A stretch of DNA of 64,000 bases from Deefgea salmonis (GCF_020531905.1 NZ_JAJAWG010000001.1:62001-126000); one strand, 5' to 3'; positions 17,412 through 26,612 are shown, numbered from the stretch's first letter. Notes: generated from the sequence alone by a model not told the origin. Translations and numbers: made by a program.

Positions 17412-18806
17412 ATGAAATCGTTTATGGATCAGGATTTTTTACTCGATACCGGCGTGGCACAGCAGCTTTATCACGACATTGCCGCCGATTTACCCATTAT
17501 TGACTACCACTCGCATTTGCCACCGAAAGAAATTGCCGACCGTAAAGCGTGGCGCAATATCACCGAACTCTGGCTCGGTGGTGATCATTACAAATGGCGC
17601 TTAATGCGTAGCGCCGGGATGGATGAATCGCTTATTACTGGCGACGCTGATGACGAAGCCAAATTTAACGCGTTTTGTTCAGCCTTGCCGCAAGCGATTG
17701 GCAATCCGATTTATCATTGGTCGCATTTAGAATTACGCCGAATTTTTGGGATTGATACCATCATTAATGCCAAAAATGCATCGCAACTGTGGACGGACAT
17801 TAATCAAAAATTAGCGCAGATGGATAGCTGGTCGATGCTTAAACAGGCCAATGTTGAAATTGCTTGTACCACCGATGATCCGGCTGATGATTTGCTTGAT
17901 CATCAACGCATTGCCAATTCAGCATTAAGCACCCGTGTATTACCGGCGTTTCGTCCGGATAAAGCCATGCGAATTAATGACGCTGGATTTATTGATTACT
18001 TAGCGACGTTAGGCCAATGCAGTGGTGTTGAAATCCATTCGTTTAAGCAATTAATTACCGCTTTGGCCAAGCGAATTGAATTTTTCCATTTGCAAGGCGC
18101 GCGTATTAGCGATCATGCCGTCGATTTGGCTTTGCCGCATCAAGTGATGAGTGACGCTGAATTAGAAATCGTTTTCCAGCAGCGTTTAGCGGGTCAATTG
18201 CTATCGTCAGCAGCGCAATCGCAATATCTATTTGCCATATTGGCGCAGTTGGCTCCGCATTATGCCGCCCACCAATGGACGATGTGTTTACACATTGGCG
18301 CGCAGCGCAATAATAACCAACGCCAATTGATTCGACTCGGCGCCGATACCGGTTATGACGCGATTTCTGGTATGGACGTTTCGTTGGGTTTGGCGCATTT
18401 ACTCGATACGCTCGATGCCCAGCAATGCCTGCCTAAAACCATGCTGTTTTGTTTAAATCCGAATTTAAATGAAGTGCTGTCGACTTTAATGGGTTGTTAT
18501 CAAGATGGCTCGATTGCCGGCAAAGTGCAATTTGGCCCAGCTTGGTGGTTTAACGATCATAAAGAAGGCAATTTGCAGCAATTTATTACCTTGGCCAATC
18601 ACGGGGTATTTGGTGCATTTGTTGGTATGGTGACCGATTCGCGTAGTTTTGCTTCGTATCCACGACATGATTATTTCCGCCGTTTATTGTGCCGCCAAGT
18701 CGGCGCGTGGGTGGAGTCGGGTGAATATCCGCACGACGAAGCGGCATTAAGCCAAATTATTCGTGGCGTGTGTTATGACAACGCCAAAAAATATTTCTCT
18801 TTATAA
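17412..18806 (+). CDS. uxaC: Glucuronate (uronate) isomerase
   Basis: The 464-residue protein is a full-length UxaC of the amidohydrolase superfamily. Recognisable parts are DYHSHLPPKEIADRKAWRN, the ELWLGGDHYKWRLMR segment, the TTDDP stretch, the central HSFKQL region, CLHIGAQRNNN and the C-terminal GVCYDNAKKYF. It converts D-glucuronate to D-fructuronate and galacturonate to tagaturonate, the first intracellular step of hexuronate use. A strong AAAGGA ribosome site precedes the ATG. Its place between uxuA and a TRAP transporter fits one regulon. Confidence 0.96.
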   Translation: MKSFMDQDFLLDTGVAQQLYHDIAADLPIIDYHSHLPPKEIADRKAWRNITELWLGGDHYKWRLMRSAGMDESLITGDADDEAKFNAFCSALPQAIGNPIYHWSHLELRRIFGIDTIINAKNASQLWTDINQKLAQMDSWSMLKQANVEIACTTDDPADDLLDHQRIANSALSTRVLPAFRPDKAMRINDAGFIDYLATLGQCSGVEIHSFKQLITALAKRIEFFHLQGARISDHAVDLALPHQVMSDAELEIVFQQRLAGQLLSSAAQSQYLFAILAQLAPHYAAHQWTMCLHIGAQRNNNQRQLIRLGADTGYDAISGMDVSLGLAHLLDTLDAQQCLPKTMLFCLNPNLNEVLSTLMGCYQDGSIAGKVQFGPAWWFNDHKEGNLQQFITLANHGVFGAFVGMVTDSRSFASYPRHDYFRRLLCRQVGAWVESGEYPHDEAALSQIIRGVCYDNAKKYFSL

Positions 18807-18930
18807 AAAAATAGTCAATCGCCTGCGATATATCACCAATAAAAATTAAATGCGGGTTCGATTGCTGGTTTAGGTTTTAGTTATTTAGATAGTTGGAATG
18901 GTTTTCTTTAATTAAGGGTGTAATTCAATC

Positions 18931-19914
18931 ATGAAAAAAACATTATTAAGTAAAATGATCGCCTCTGCTGTAATTTTGGGATTTGTTGCTGCGCCAGCAA
19001 TGTCTGCGGTGAGAATGAAACTAAGCCACAACCAAAGTGTGCAGCATCCAGTTCATATCTCGATGAAGTATTTTGCCGATCGCGCCAAAGTCCTTTCTAA
19101 CGGCGATGTGCAGATTCGGATTTATCCAGATGGCTCATTGGGCGATCAAAAAGATTCATTAGAGCAAGTACAAAATGGCGCGATTGCTTTGGCAAAATCC
19201 AATGCTTCTGAGCTAGAATCATTCCATAAACCATATAGTGTATTTAACTACCCCTATATTTTTAACGATAGCAATCATTTTTACAAAGTATTGTTTAGCC
19301 CAATTGGTAAAGATATTTTAGCGTCTTCAGCATCTAAAGGCTTTATCGGAATTGCTTATTACGATGGTGGTGCGCGTAGTTTTTATGCTAAAAAACCAAT
19401 TAAATCACCCGCCGATTTAAAAGGCATGAAAATCCGCGTGCAGCCAAGTAAAACGGCGATTGAAATGCTCACCGTCATGGGCGCTAACCCAACGCCATTG
19501 TCGTTTGGTGAGTTATATACCTCATTGCAACAAGGGGTGGTCGATGGTGCAGAAAATAACCCACCCTCATTTACCTTAAATCGCCATAGCGAAGTGGCGA
19601 AGTTTTTTAGTTTAGATGAACACACCATGGTGCCCGATGTATTGGTAATGTCGACTAAAGTCTGGAATAAATTATCCGATGCGAATAAAAAAGCCATTCT
19701 ACAAGCGGCCGAAGAATCAACTAATAAAATGCGCACGCTATGGGCAGCGAGTGAAAAAGTTGAATTAGAAAAAGCCAAAAAAATGGGGGTGAGTATTGTT
19801 GCTGTGGATAAGAAACCATTCCAAGACGCAGTGAAACCTATTTTTGATAAGCTCAAAGTGAGTGATCCAGCAACCTATGAGCAAATTGAAAAAATCCGCG
19901 CATTAGGTCGTTGA
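18931..19914 (+). CDS. dctP: TRAP transporter substrate-binding protein, DctP type
   Basis: A 327-residue periplasmic protein with a signal peptide (about 1-25, ending APAMSA) and the DctP fold: KLSHNQSVQHPVH at the N-terminus, YPDGSLGDQKD, the ligand-contact region KGMKIRVQPSK and the GELYTSLQQGVVDGAENNP signature. It is the binding protein of the downstream DctQ and DctM genes. The surrounding uronate genes suggest glucuronate or galacturonate as ligand. A strong terminator separates it from dctQ. Family certain; ligand inferred. Confidence 0.92.
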   Translation: MKKTLLSKMIASAVILGFVAAPAMSAVRMKLSHNQSVQHPVHISMKYFADRAKVLSNGDVQIRIYPDGSLGDQKDSLEQVQNGAIALAKSNASELESFHKPYSVFNYPYIFNDSNHFYKVLFSPIGKDILASSASKGFIGIAYYDGGARSFYAKKPIKSPADLKGMKIRVQPSKTAIEMLTVMGANPTPLSFGELYTSLQQGVVDGAENNPPSFTLNRHSEVAKFFSLDEHTMVPDVLVMSTKVWNKLSDANKKAILQAAEESTNKMRTLWAASEKVELEKAKKMGVSIVAVDKKPFQDAVKPIFDKLKVSDPATYEQIEKIRALGR

Positions 19915-19947
19915 TTTTGTTTTGAGGTCAATGCATTCATAAAATTA

Positions 19948-19992
19948 AGCACAAATACTTTAAATGATCGACTAAGTATTTGTGCTTTTTTT
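19948..19992 (+). terminator. Strong terminator between dctP and dctQ
   Basis: A perfect 13-base-pair stem (19948-19960 with 19974-19986) with a 13-base loop runs directly into a seven-T tract. It lies 33 bases after the dctP stop, inside what would otherwise be a single TRAP operon. Confidence 0.85.
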
Positions 19993-20257
19993 ATGATCTA
20001 TATTTTGTGATTAATTACGTTTTTCCTTCTTAGTTTCTGATTGGATATTTGTTCCAGCGCAATTATTGCAAGGCGTAAATCGTCGATGATGATGTCTTGA
20101 AATTAAATTGTTTTAAATAAAATGATTTTATCATTCAATTGCACAAAGGTTATCTAAGAACGTGCGCATTATGATGAGCTCGATACAGAGACGGGTAATG
20201 TCAGGGTAAGGTTGTGCAGGAGCTGAATTATATTTATAAGTAGTTAAGGATAATATT
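19993..20257. other. AT-rich spacer ahead of dctQ
   Basis: No gene is seen in these 265 bases. A small palindrome (AATGAT/ATCATT, near 20120-20136) lies in the middle. Because a strong terminator precedes this spacer, it probably holds a second promoter for dctQM, but no clear boxes were identified. The dctQ ribosome site is TAAGGA. Confidence 0.4.
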
Positions 20258-20737
20258 ATGGAATTGATTAAACGCTGCTTGGATTATGTTTTATCAAAAT
20301 TGATTATTTTTCTGTTTTCAATTTTGCTCATTTGCATTGTTTGGCAAGTGTTGGCGCGTTGGATGGGGGTGAATAGTACATTTACCGACGAAGGTGCGCG
20401 GTTTATTTTTATTTGGGTGGGTTTGTTTGGTGCTTCTTTAGCGCATGGACAGAAACGACATTTGGCGATTGATTTATTAACCAGTCGTTTATCGGGGTGT
20501 CGCAAAGTATGGTCTGATCGATTGATTCATTGCTTGGTGATTGTATTTTCTGTTTCGGTGATGGTGGTCGGTGGCTATATGGCGATGCTCAATACCCAAG
20601 GTCAAGTGTCTAGTGCGATGCATATCCCAATGTGGATTATCTATTTAGCGATTCCCCTCAATGGTTTAGCCATCACTTTTTATAGCTTGAATGATTTACT
20701 GCAAGCAATGAAAGCGCCACAGTTACAAGGAGCATAA
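20258..20737 (+). CDS. dctQ: TRAP transporter small permease, DctQ type
   Basis: A 159-residue protein with four hydrophobic segments (about 12-34, 48-66, 88-108 and 124-146) and the DctQ-type features VLARWMGVNSTFTDEGARF and GHKRH-like AHGQKRHLAIDLL after the second segment. It is the small membrane subunit that joins the binding protein to the large DctM channel. The ribosome site TAAGGA is well placed. It is separated from dctM by two bases. Confidence 0.92.
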   Translation: MELIKRCLDYVLSKLIIFLFSILLICIVWQVLARWMGVNSTFTDEGARFIFIWVGLFGASLAHGQKRHLAIDLLTSRLSGCRKVWSDRLIHCLVIVFSVSVMVVGGYMAMLNTQGQVSSAMHIPMWIIYLAIPLNGLAITFYSLNDLLQAMKAPQLQGA

Positions 20738-20739
20738 TC

Positions 20740-22047
20740 ATGGATTGGTTTGCGCTGTCGGTTTTATTTGGTTTGTTTTTTGTTTTGATTTTCTTGGGTT
20801 TACCTGTTTCATTTGCCATTGGTTTGTCGTCAATTGCCACTTTGGTGTTTGCTGCAGATATTCCGCTGACGTCGAGTTTGATGACCATGGCGCAAAAAAT
20901 GGCGTCGGGATTAGATAGCTTTGGTTTATTAGCGATTCCATTTTTTATTCTGGCCGGCAATATTATGAATCGCGGTGGTTTGGCGATTCGCTTGATTAAT
21001 TTTGCCAAAGTGCTGGGTGGCCGTTTGCCTGGTCCTTTACTGCATTGCAATGTGCTGGCCAATATGATGTTTGGTGCATTGTCCGGCTCGGCCGTTGCGT
21101 CGGCCGCGGCTGTGGGTGGGGTGATGGCGCCACTCCAAAAAAAAGAAGGCTATGATCCGGCGTTTTCTGCTGCGGTGAATATTGCTTCTGCCCCTGTGGG
21201 TTTGCTGATTCCACCTTCAAATACCTTTATTGTGTATTCCTTGGTGTCGGGTGGTACTTCGGTAGCGGCGCTGTTTTTAGCCGGTTATTTGCCCGGTATG
21301 TTGTGGGGTGGCGCGTTGATGTTGATTGCCGGTTTGATCGCCAAAAAACGCGGTTATGTGGCCGAACAAAAACCAACTTTAAAAGACTTTATTTTTTACG
21401 GCAAAGCCGCGATTCCTTCGTTAATGCTGATTATCATCATTATGGGCGGTATTTTGTCGGGCCTTTGCACGCCGACTGAAGCTTCGGCCATTGCCGTGGT
21501 GTATTGCTTGGCGCTGACTTTTTTATACCGCGATTTAAGCCTTAAAGATTTACCCAGTATTATTTTGGAATCGGCCTTGGTGACTTCGATTGTGATGCTA
21601 TTGATTGGCGTTTCAATGGGGATGAGTTATGCGATGGTGTTTACTGATATTCCAGCGACCATTAGCGAGGGTTTATTGGCGATCTCGGATAATCCAATCA
21701 TCATTTTATTAATTATCAATTTGGTGTTTTTGGTGGTTGGCTTCTTTATGGATATGACGCCCGCGATTTTGATTTTTACCCCGATTTTTTACCCGATTGC
21801 CGTGCTTGAATTGGGCATGAATCCGATTCATTTCGGGGTAATGATGACCTTTAATCTGTGCTTAGGGATTTGCACGCCACCGGTGGGGAGTTCGCTATTT
21901 ATCGGTTGTTCGGTGGCTAAAGTGTCGATCGAAAAAGTCATTAAGCCTTTATTGCCTTTATACGGCGCGATTGCGGTAGCGTTGTTGTTGGTGATTTTTG
22001 TACCAGAAATTTCAATGTTTATTCCTAATTTGTTCGGTTACGAATAA
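20740..22047 (+). CDS. dctM: TRAP transporter large permease, DctM type
   Basis: A 435-residue, very hydrophobic protein with about 12 membrane segments. Family hallmarks are FLGLPVSFAIGLSS near the start, MFGALSGSAVASAAAVGGVM, SAPVGLLIPPSN, GLCTPTEASAIAVVYCL, FFMDMTPAILIFTPIFYP and LGICTPPVGSSLFIG. It is the sodium-coupled channel of the TRAP system and would import the uronate bound by DctP. It directly follows dctQ with overlapping translation signals. Confidence 0.95.
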   Translation: MDWFALSVLFGLFFVLIFLGLPVSFAIGLSSIATLVFAADIPLTSSLMTMAQKMASGLDSFGLLAIPFFILAGNIMNRGGLAIRLINFAKVLGGRLPGPLLHCNVLANMMFGALSGSAVASAAAVGGVMAPLQKKEGYDPAFSAAVNIASAPVGLLIPPSNTFIVYSLVSGGTSVAALFLAGYLPGMLWGGALMLIAGLIAKKRGYVAEQKPTLKDFIFYGKAAIPSLMLIIIIMGGILSGLCTPTEASAIAVVYCLALTFLYRDLSLKDLPSIILESALVTSIVMLLIGVSMGMSYAMVFTDIPATISEGLLAISDNPIIILLIINLVFLVVGFFMDMTPAILIFTPIFYPIAVLELGMNPIHFGVMMTFNLCLGICTPPVGSSLFIGCSVAKVSIEKVIKPLLPLYGAIAVALLLVIFVPEISMFIPNLFGYE

Positions 22048-22335
22048 TTCAATTTTCGCTTTACTTTGGCGTGTGGCAGGCCGCCGCCGGAGTAATTTAA
22101 GCTATAAAAGGCCTATTGATCAGAGGTTAAGCGAAGCGCTTTTGACTCTTCGCAGAATTTGCTCAGCTAGCAAAGCATTGCATGCGCTGGCAAGCCCGCG
22201 TTTACTAGTTCTAATCCGTTTTTTGACTACTTATACCCCTTGTTTTTATGACAAGGCCTCAATACTTGCTTGATTAACACAGCAGATCTTGACGGCGATT
22301 GAAGTGCCGTCGATTTGAATGGAAGTGATCTCATC
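22048..22335. other. Intergenic region ahead of kdgK
   Basis: No gene is seen in these 288 bases, which would carry any separate kdgK promoter. No strong hairpin terminator for dctM was found, so read-through into kdgK is possible. A 12-base CGCTGGCAAGCC at about 22188 matches the core of the REP-type repeat copy at 10821-10945 and may be a decayed fragment, but it is too short to call. Confidence 0.3.
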
Positions 22336-23277
22336 ATGAATAAAACAGCACAAGGTATCGCTTTAATCGGCGAATGTATGATCGAACTTCGCCGCGAGCC
22401 AACGCATTTAAATTATCGCTTTGGTGGCGATACGCTCAATACGGCGATTTATTTGGCGCGCCAGCTCGATGCCGCGTTTGAAGTGCGTTATGTCACCGCT
22501 TTAGGCGTGGATGGCTTTAGCCATGAAATGATGCAAGCTTGGCAAGGCGAGCAAATTTGTACTGATTGGGTGCTGCAAGACCCATGCCGTTTGCCCGGCA
22601 TGTATTTGATTGAAACCGAAGACAGTGGCGAGCGGCATTTTCATTACTGGCGCAGCGATTCGGCGGCTAAATATTGGCTGCAGCATCCCGCAGCGCCTAG
22701 CGTGTTGGCTGGTTTGGCAGAGTGCCGCATGATTTATTTATCAGGGATTAGTCTGGCGATTTTAAGCGCCGCTGATCGCGCGGTGTTATTGGCTGAGCTG
22801 CAAAAAGCCAAGGCCGCCGGCAGCCAGATTGTGTTTGATAATAATTACCGCCAGCGTTTGTGGGAAAGCCGCGAAGTGGCGCAAGCCAATTACCGCGCTA
22901 TTTTGCAATTGGCCGATATTGCCTTGCTAACGCTAGATGATGAAGTGGCGCTGTATGGCGAAGAATCGGTCGCGGCGGTGATTGCGCGAGCTCAAGCGTG
23001 CGGCGTGACTGAGGTGGTGATTAAGCGCGGCGGTAGCGCGTGTATTGTCGCCACCGCAGACATGCAAATTGAAATTTCGGCCGAGCCAGTCACTAAAGTG
23101 GTGGATACCACGGCGGCAGGGGACTCATTTGCTGCTGGCTACTTGGCCGCGCGTTTGCAAGGCATGGATTATCCAGCGGCAGCGATGCAGGCGCATCGTT
23201 TGGCCGGGATTGTGATTCAGCATCCGGGCGCGATTATTTCGCGTGAAAATATGCCGAGCGCGACGGTTGCGGCTTAA
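22336..23277 (+). CDS. kdgK: 2-keto-3-deoxygluconate kinase (PfkB family)
   Basis: A 313-residue ribokinase-family sugar kinase. Seen are GECMIELR near the N-terminus, the substrate region FGGDTLNTAIYLARQL, FDNNYRQRLWES in the middle, VIKRGGSACIV and the C-terminal ATP/anion-hole signature DTTAAGDSFAAGYLAAR with the catalytic aspartate. It phosphorylates the product of UxuA to 2-keto-3-deoxy-6-phosphogluconate. The ATG at 22336 gives the normal KdgK length; an upstream TTG at 22315 would only add seven residues. Together with uxuA, the SDR, uxaC and the transporter it completes the pathway except for the aldolase. Confidence 0.92.
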   Translation: MNKTAQGIALIGECMIELRREPTHLNYRFGGDTLNTAIYLARQLDAAFEVRYVTALGVDGFSHEMMQAWQGEQICTDWVLQDPCRLPGMYLIETEDSGERHFHYWRSDSAAKYWLQHPAAPSVLAGLAECRMIYLSGISLAILSAADRAVLLAELQKAKAAGSQIVFDNNYRQRLWESREVAQANYRAILQLADIALLTLDDEVALYGEESVAAVIARAQACGVTEVVIKRGGSACIVATADMQIEISAEPVTKVVDTTAAGDSFAAGYLAARLQGMDYPAAAMQAHRLAGIVIQHPGAIISRENMPSATVAA

Positions 23278-23291
23278 CGGCAAACCAAATA

Positions 23292-23416
23292 CTTATGCCT
23301 TTGCTTCAGAAGAGCGGCGTAGGAGCGGGCTTGCCCGCGAAGGTTTTCCTTGTTTGGGTCGCATTCTCGGGCGAGCCCGTGCCGACAAATGCACGCTTTT
23401 TGTGGGGTTCTGAAGC
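23292..23416 (+). repeat. REP-doublet (REPIN-like) repeat, copy 2
   Basis: This 125-base stretch behind kdgK matches the reverse complement of 10821-10945. It contains GTAGGAGCGGGCTTGCCCGCGA, close to the REP cores known from Pseudomonas, and an inverted partner core CTCGGGCGAGCCCG. A sequence containing GCTTC lies near both ends. Confidence 0.75.
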
Positions 23417-23432
23417 AAAAACAGGATCAAAT

Positions 23433-23471
23433 AAAGCCTTATCCCGATGAACTCGGGATAAGGCTTTTTTT
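23433..23471 (+). terminator. Rho-independent terminator behind kdgK
   Basis: A 15-base-pair perfect stem (AAAGCCTTATCCCGA with its complement) and a five-base loop are followed by seven Ts. It lies between kdgK and the convergent permease gene and could serve both strands, since As precede the stem. Confidence 0.9.
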
Positions 23472-23505
23472 AAGTGTGATCAGTGCTAAGGGCGATCACA
23501 ACGCT

Positions 23506-24840
23506 TTAGTGTGCGTCGACCCAGAAAAACTTAAGCGCAAATAAACCCGCCACAATCCAAGAGCAAGGGTGGATTTCACGCCAGCGGCCGGTGCCGGTTT
23601 TCATCACGCAATACGCAATAAAGCCCATCGCTACGCCCTCGGTAATCGAAAACGTAAACGGCATCATCACGGCCGCAATAAAAGACGGTACGGCTTCGGT
23701 GAGGTCTTCCCAGTTGACTTTGGCCAGTTCAGAACACATCAACACGCCGACAAAAATCATTGCGCCAGCGGCAGCATACGCCGGTACCATGGCTGCCAGC
23801 GGCGAGAAAAACACCGCCAGCAAAAATAATACCCCAACCACAATCGCCGTTAAGCCGGTACGCCCGCCGACAGCCACGCCTGAGGTGCTCTCGATATACG
23901 CCGATGTGGCCGAAGTACCCAGCACCGCACCACTGATTGAGCTTAAGCTATCAACCACCATCGCTTGCTTCATGCGTGGGAAACGGCCTTGTTCATCGAC
24001 CATATTGGCGCGGGTGGTTACGCCAATTAAAGTGCCCGACGAATCAAACAAGTTGACCAGCAAGAATGAAAAAATCACCCCAGCCAAAGCGATGTCGAGC
24101 GAGCCCATTAAATCGAGCTGGCCCAGCACGGGCGACATACTCGGTGGCAATGCCACCACGCCTTTAAAGCTCACGTCGCCCAAAAAGTAACCCAAGGCAG
24201 TAGTGACCGCAATCGAGATCAAAACGGCAGAATGAATGCCTTTTTGCGCGCAGATACAAATAATAAAAAAGCCCAAAGCGCCCAAAATACACGGGATCGA
24301 CGCTAAATTGCCCACTGCCACCATCGTGGCAGGATTAGCCACCACAATGCCGGTGTTTTGTAAGCCAATCAAGGCAATCAATAAACCAATCCCGGCGGTA
24401 ATCCCTACGCGCAAGCTGTGCGGAATGTTGACCACCAACCAGTAGCGCACGCGCAACAGCGTGAGGATCAGCATACCGAGCGCGCCCCAAAAAATCGCGC
24501 CCATGCCGATTTGCCACGAGTAGCCCATGCCGGTGACGACGACAAAAGCAAAAAAAGCATTCAGCCCCATCGCGGGCGCAATGGCAATCGGTAGATTGGC
24601 AACCGCACCCATTAAAATGCAGCTCAGCCCCGTCACCACGCAAGTGGCCACAAACACCGCTTGTGGATCCATCCCCGCGTTCGACAAAATCTGCGGATTG
24701 ACAAAGATGATGTACACCATCGTTAAAAAGGTGGTGACCCCAGCGATGAACTCGGTTTTGGCATCAGAGCCATGGCGCTGTAGTTTAAAAAAACGCTCGA
24801 GTAGACTCGTCGGCTCGGCGGTAGAGGGCGCTGGATTCAT
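23506..24840 (-). CDS. NCS2-family purine permease, AzgA/PbuG type
   Basis: A 444-residue membrane protein with about 12-14 hydrophobic segments. The N-terminal KTEFIAGVTTFLTMVYIIFVNP and the segments NAFFAFVV, GITAGIGLLIALIGLQN and LFDSSGTLIGVTTRA are typical of the AzgA-like branch for adenine, guanine or hypoxanthine uptake with protons. The ATG at 24840 is chosen because GAGAACCCC provides a ribosome site; the frame is open further upstream. It is monocistronic and convergent with kdgK. Confidence 0.9.
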   Translation of the reverse strand: MNPAPSTAEPTSLLERFFKLQRHGSDAKTEFIAGVTTFLTMVYIIFVNPQILSNAGMDPQAVFVATCVVTGLSCILMGAVANLPIAIAPAMGLNAFFAFVVVTGMGYSWQIGMGAIFWGALGMLILTLLRVRYWLVVNIPHSLRVGITAGIGLLIALIGLQNTGIVVANPATMVAVGNLASIPCILGALGFFIICICAQKGIHSAVLISIAVTTALGYFLGDVSFKGVVALPPSMSPVLGQLDLMGSLDIALAGVIFSFLLVNLFDSSGTLIGVTTRANMVDEQGRFPRMKQAMVVDSLSSISGAVLGTSATSAYIESTSGVAVGGRTGLTAIVVGVLFLLAVFFSPLAAMVPAYAAAGAMIFVGVLMCSELAKVNWEDLTEAVPSFIAAVMMPFTFSITEGVAMGFIAYCVMKTGTGRWREIHPCSWIVAGLFALKFFWVDAH

Positions 24841-25263
24841 GGGGTTCTCAAAATAAAAGCTAAAAATAAAATACGTTGTCAATCGACGATTGCTTGCATC
24901 GCGCACTGGCGGTCCCGCAGAAGTTGGTTCGTGAACTTTAAATGGCAGACGTGTTTAATGGACAATTCTAAAGCAATCTGGCGTTAAAGACTGCATTGAG
25001 CATTCACATCAAAGGCGGTTGCCAGGAATCAATCGGTTTTTTAAGGCTTATTTTTCGCGGGTTTTTGCTTGAATGATCCTGTTTGGCGTCGCAATTGTGG
25101 CATTGGCGCGGCCAAGGATATGGCAAATATTCGGCGTGGATCGCGATTTTGTCTTCGCGCAGTGTGAATCTTATTTAAATCTTCGGCGCTAACCCTTCCC
25201 CTTACACCGTATTCGGGCTAAAGTTACGCGGTTTTTGCCATTCGTCTAATCAAGGGTTTTATT
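24841..25263. other. Intergenic region between the divergent permease and exbB genes
   Basis: These 423 bases separate two divergent genes and should hold both promoters. No gene, clear hairpin or recognisable riboswitch was seen. A Fur box was looked for because of exbB and no convincing one was found. Confidence 0.35.
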
Positions 25264-25875
25264 ATGCTCGCTATCATCGAGGCCGCAGGCTGGCCCATCT
25301 GGCTGATTATCGCTGCGTCTATTGCAACGGTGACCATTATTATTGAGCGTTTGCTGTCCTTACGTAAAACATTGGTGTTGCCGCAAGGTACTTTGGCCAA
25401 AGTGGTGCAAGAGTATCGTAGCCAAGGCGTTACGGCAGAAAGTTTGAATAAATTGTCAGCCTCTAGTCCCTTGGGCAAGGTGTTGGCGGCGGGCTTGAAA
25501 AACGTAAAAAGCTCGCGCGAAATCATGAAAGAATCAATCGAAGAAACCGGCAGCGCCGTTGCGCATGAGTTAAATCGCTATTTGTCGACTTTAGGTACGC
25601 TGGCTGCGGTGACCCCACTATTGGGTTTGTTTGGTACCGTGATCGGGATGATCGAGATTTTTGGTTCGCAAGCCCCCAGTGGCGCCGGTAATCCAGCGGC
25701 GTTGGCGCACGGGATTTCGATTGCGCTGTATAACACCGCTTTCGGGATTATCGTTGCGGTGCCAGCGTTGATGTTTTATCGCTATTTTGCCAGTAAGGTC
25801 GATGACTTTATTGTTGAGATGGAGCAGCAGGCGATTAAGCTGGTTGAGATTGTCCACGGCGAACGCCACCAATAA
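25264..25875 (+). CDS. exbB: ExbB/TolQ/MotA-family proton channel subunit
   Basis: A 203-residue inner-membrane protein with three hydrophobic segments (about 9-27, 108-130 and 156-178) and the family motif LGTLAAVTPLLGLFGTVIGMIEIF followed by the GISIALYNTAFGIIVAVPAL segment. With ExbD it uses the proton gradient to energise TonB-dependent outer-membrane receptors. The ExbD gene follows after a 237-base spacer, unusually wide for this pair. TonB itself is not in the window. TolQ is less likely because no tol/pal genes are near. Confidence 0.88.
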   Translation: MLAIIEAAGWPIWLIIAASIATVTIIIERLLSLRKTLVLPQGTLAKVVQEYRSQGVTAESLNKLSASSPLGKVLAAGLKNVKSSREIMKESIEETGSAVAHELNRYLSTLGTLAAVTPLLGLFGTVIGMIEIFGSQAPSGAGNPAALAHGISIALYNTAFGIIVAVPALMFYRYFASKVDDFIVEMEQQAIKLVEIVHGERHQ

Positions 25876-25907
25876 AAAAACGGGCTGCGAAGCCCAAATA
25901 CGGCGTT

Positions 25908-25967
25908 AAAAAGCGACTCAAAATCCTCATTTACCTATATGTAAACTCCGGTTTTTCGTCGCTTTTT
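25908..25967. repeat. Nested palindromic element between exbB and exbD
   Basis: Perfect 10-base arms AAAAAGCGAC and GTCGCTTTTT (25908-25917 and 25958-25967) enclose a second imperfect palindrome centred on TTTAC/GTAAA (25930-25934 and 25941-25945), within AAATCCTC...CTCCGGTTT. I recall similar sequences as dispersed intergenic repeats in betaproteobacteria, but could not verify this. The right arm ends in five Ts, so it may also reduce read-through from exbB into exbD. Confidence 0.55.
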
Positions 25968-26112
25968 GCCTTGTCTTTGGACTTCTCGCTCCGTTTTGAG
26001 CATTGCTAGCGTGAATCTGCATATTTTGTGTGCATCAGTTCCTGCGCTCTTAGCGCCCAACTCGAAACGGGCGCTCGCTACTTTAAAACGCTCTTTGCAG
26101 GCGGTATAAAAC

Positions 26113-26538
26113 ATGAAATTCAATAAAGGCCGTCGTGGCCGCATCGATCCGGAAATCAACTTTATTCCCTTGATCGACGTGCTGTTGGTGATTTTGATTT
26201 TCTTGATGGCAACAACCACGTATTCCAAGTTTGCCGAGCTGAAAATCAACCTGCCAACGGCCGATGCCGTGAAGCAAGAAGAACAACCGCAATCGATTCA
26301 AGTGGGTATTTCGGGTAACGGGCAGTTAATGATTAACGGCCAACCCGCGCAATTTAATAGCCCCGACGATTTCGCGGTACAACTACGCCGCGCCGCCGGC
26401 AGCAACGCCGAGCCGATGATCGTCATCAATGCCGACGCACAAACCAGCCACCAAAACGTCGTCAACGTCATGGAAGCAGCAAGGGTCGCCGGCTACGGCA
26501 AGCTGACGTTTGCTACGCAGACTAGCGGGCAGAAGTGA
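26113..26538 (+). CDS. exbD: ExbD/TolR-family energy-transduction protein
   Basis: A 141-residue protein with one N-terminal membrane segment (about 17-36) containing the proton-path aspartate in INFIPLIDVLLVILIFLM, and a periplasmic domain ending in the V(V)NVMEAARVAGYGKL region typical of ExbD/TolR. It partners the upstream ExbB-like subunit. A GC-rich terminator follows directly. Confidence 0.9.
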   Translation: MKFNKGRRGRIDPEINFIPLIDVLLVILIFLMATTTYSKFAELKINLPTADAVKQEEQPQSIQVGISGNGQLMINGQPAQFNSPDDFAVQLRRAAGSNAEPMIVINADAQTSHQNVVNVMEAARVAGYGKLTFATQTSGQK

Positions 26539-26552
26539 TTGGATTGATCGTT

Positions 26553-26579
26553 AAAAACGGCGCTGCGGCGCCGTTTTTT
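26553..26579 (+). terminator. Rho-independent terminator behind exbD
   Basis: AACGGCGC and GCGCCGTT pair around a four-base loop, extended by flanking A and T runs, and end in six Ts just after the exbD stop. Confidence 0.85.
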
Positions 26580-26612
26580 GTGTAAGTGATAAAACTTGTT
26601 ACTTTGGAATGT

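Noticed and set aside
24841-25000. Possible purine riboswitch ahead of the NCS2 permease
   Set aside because: The conserved purine-aptamer core and three-way junction could not be found in the leader.
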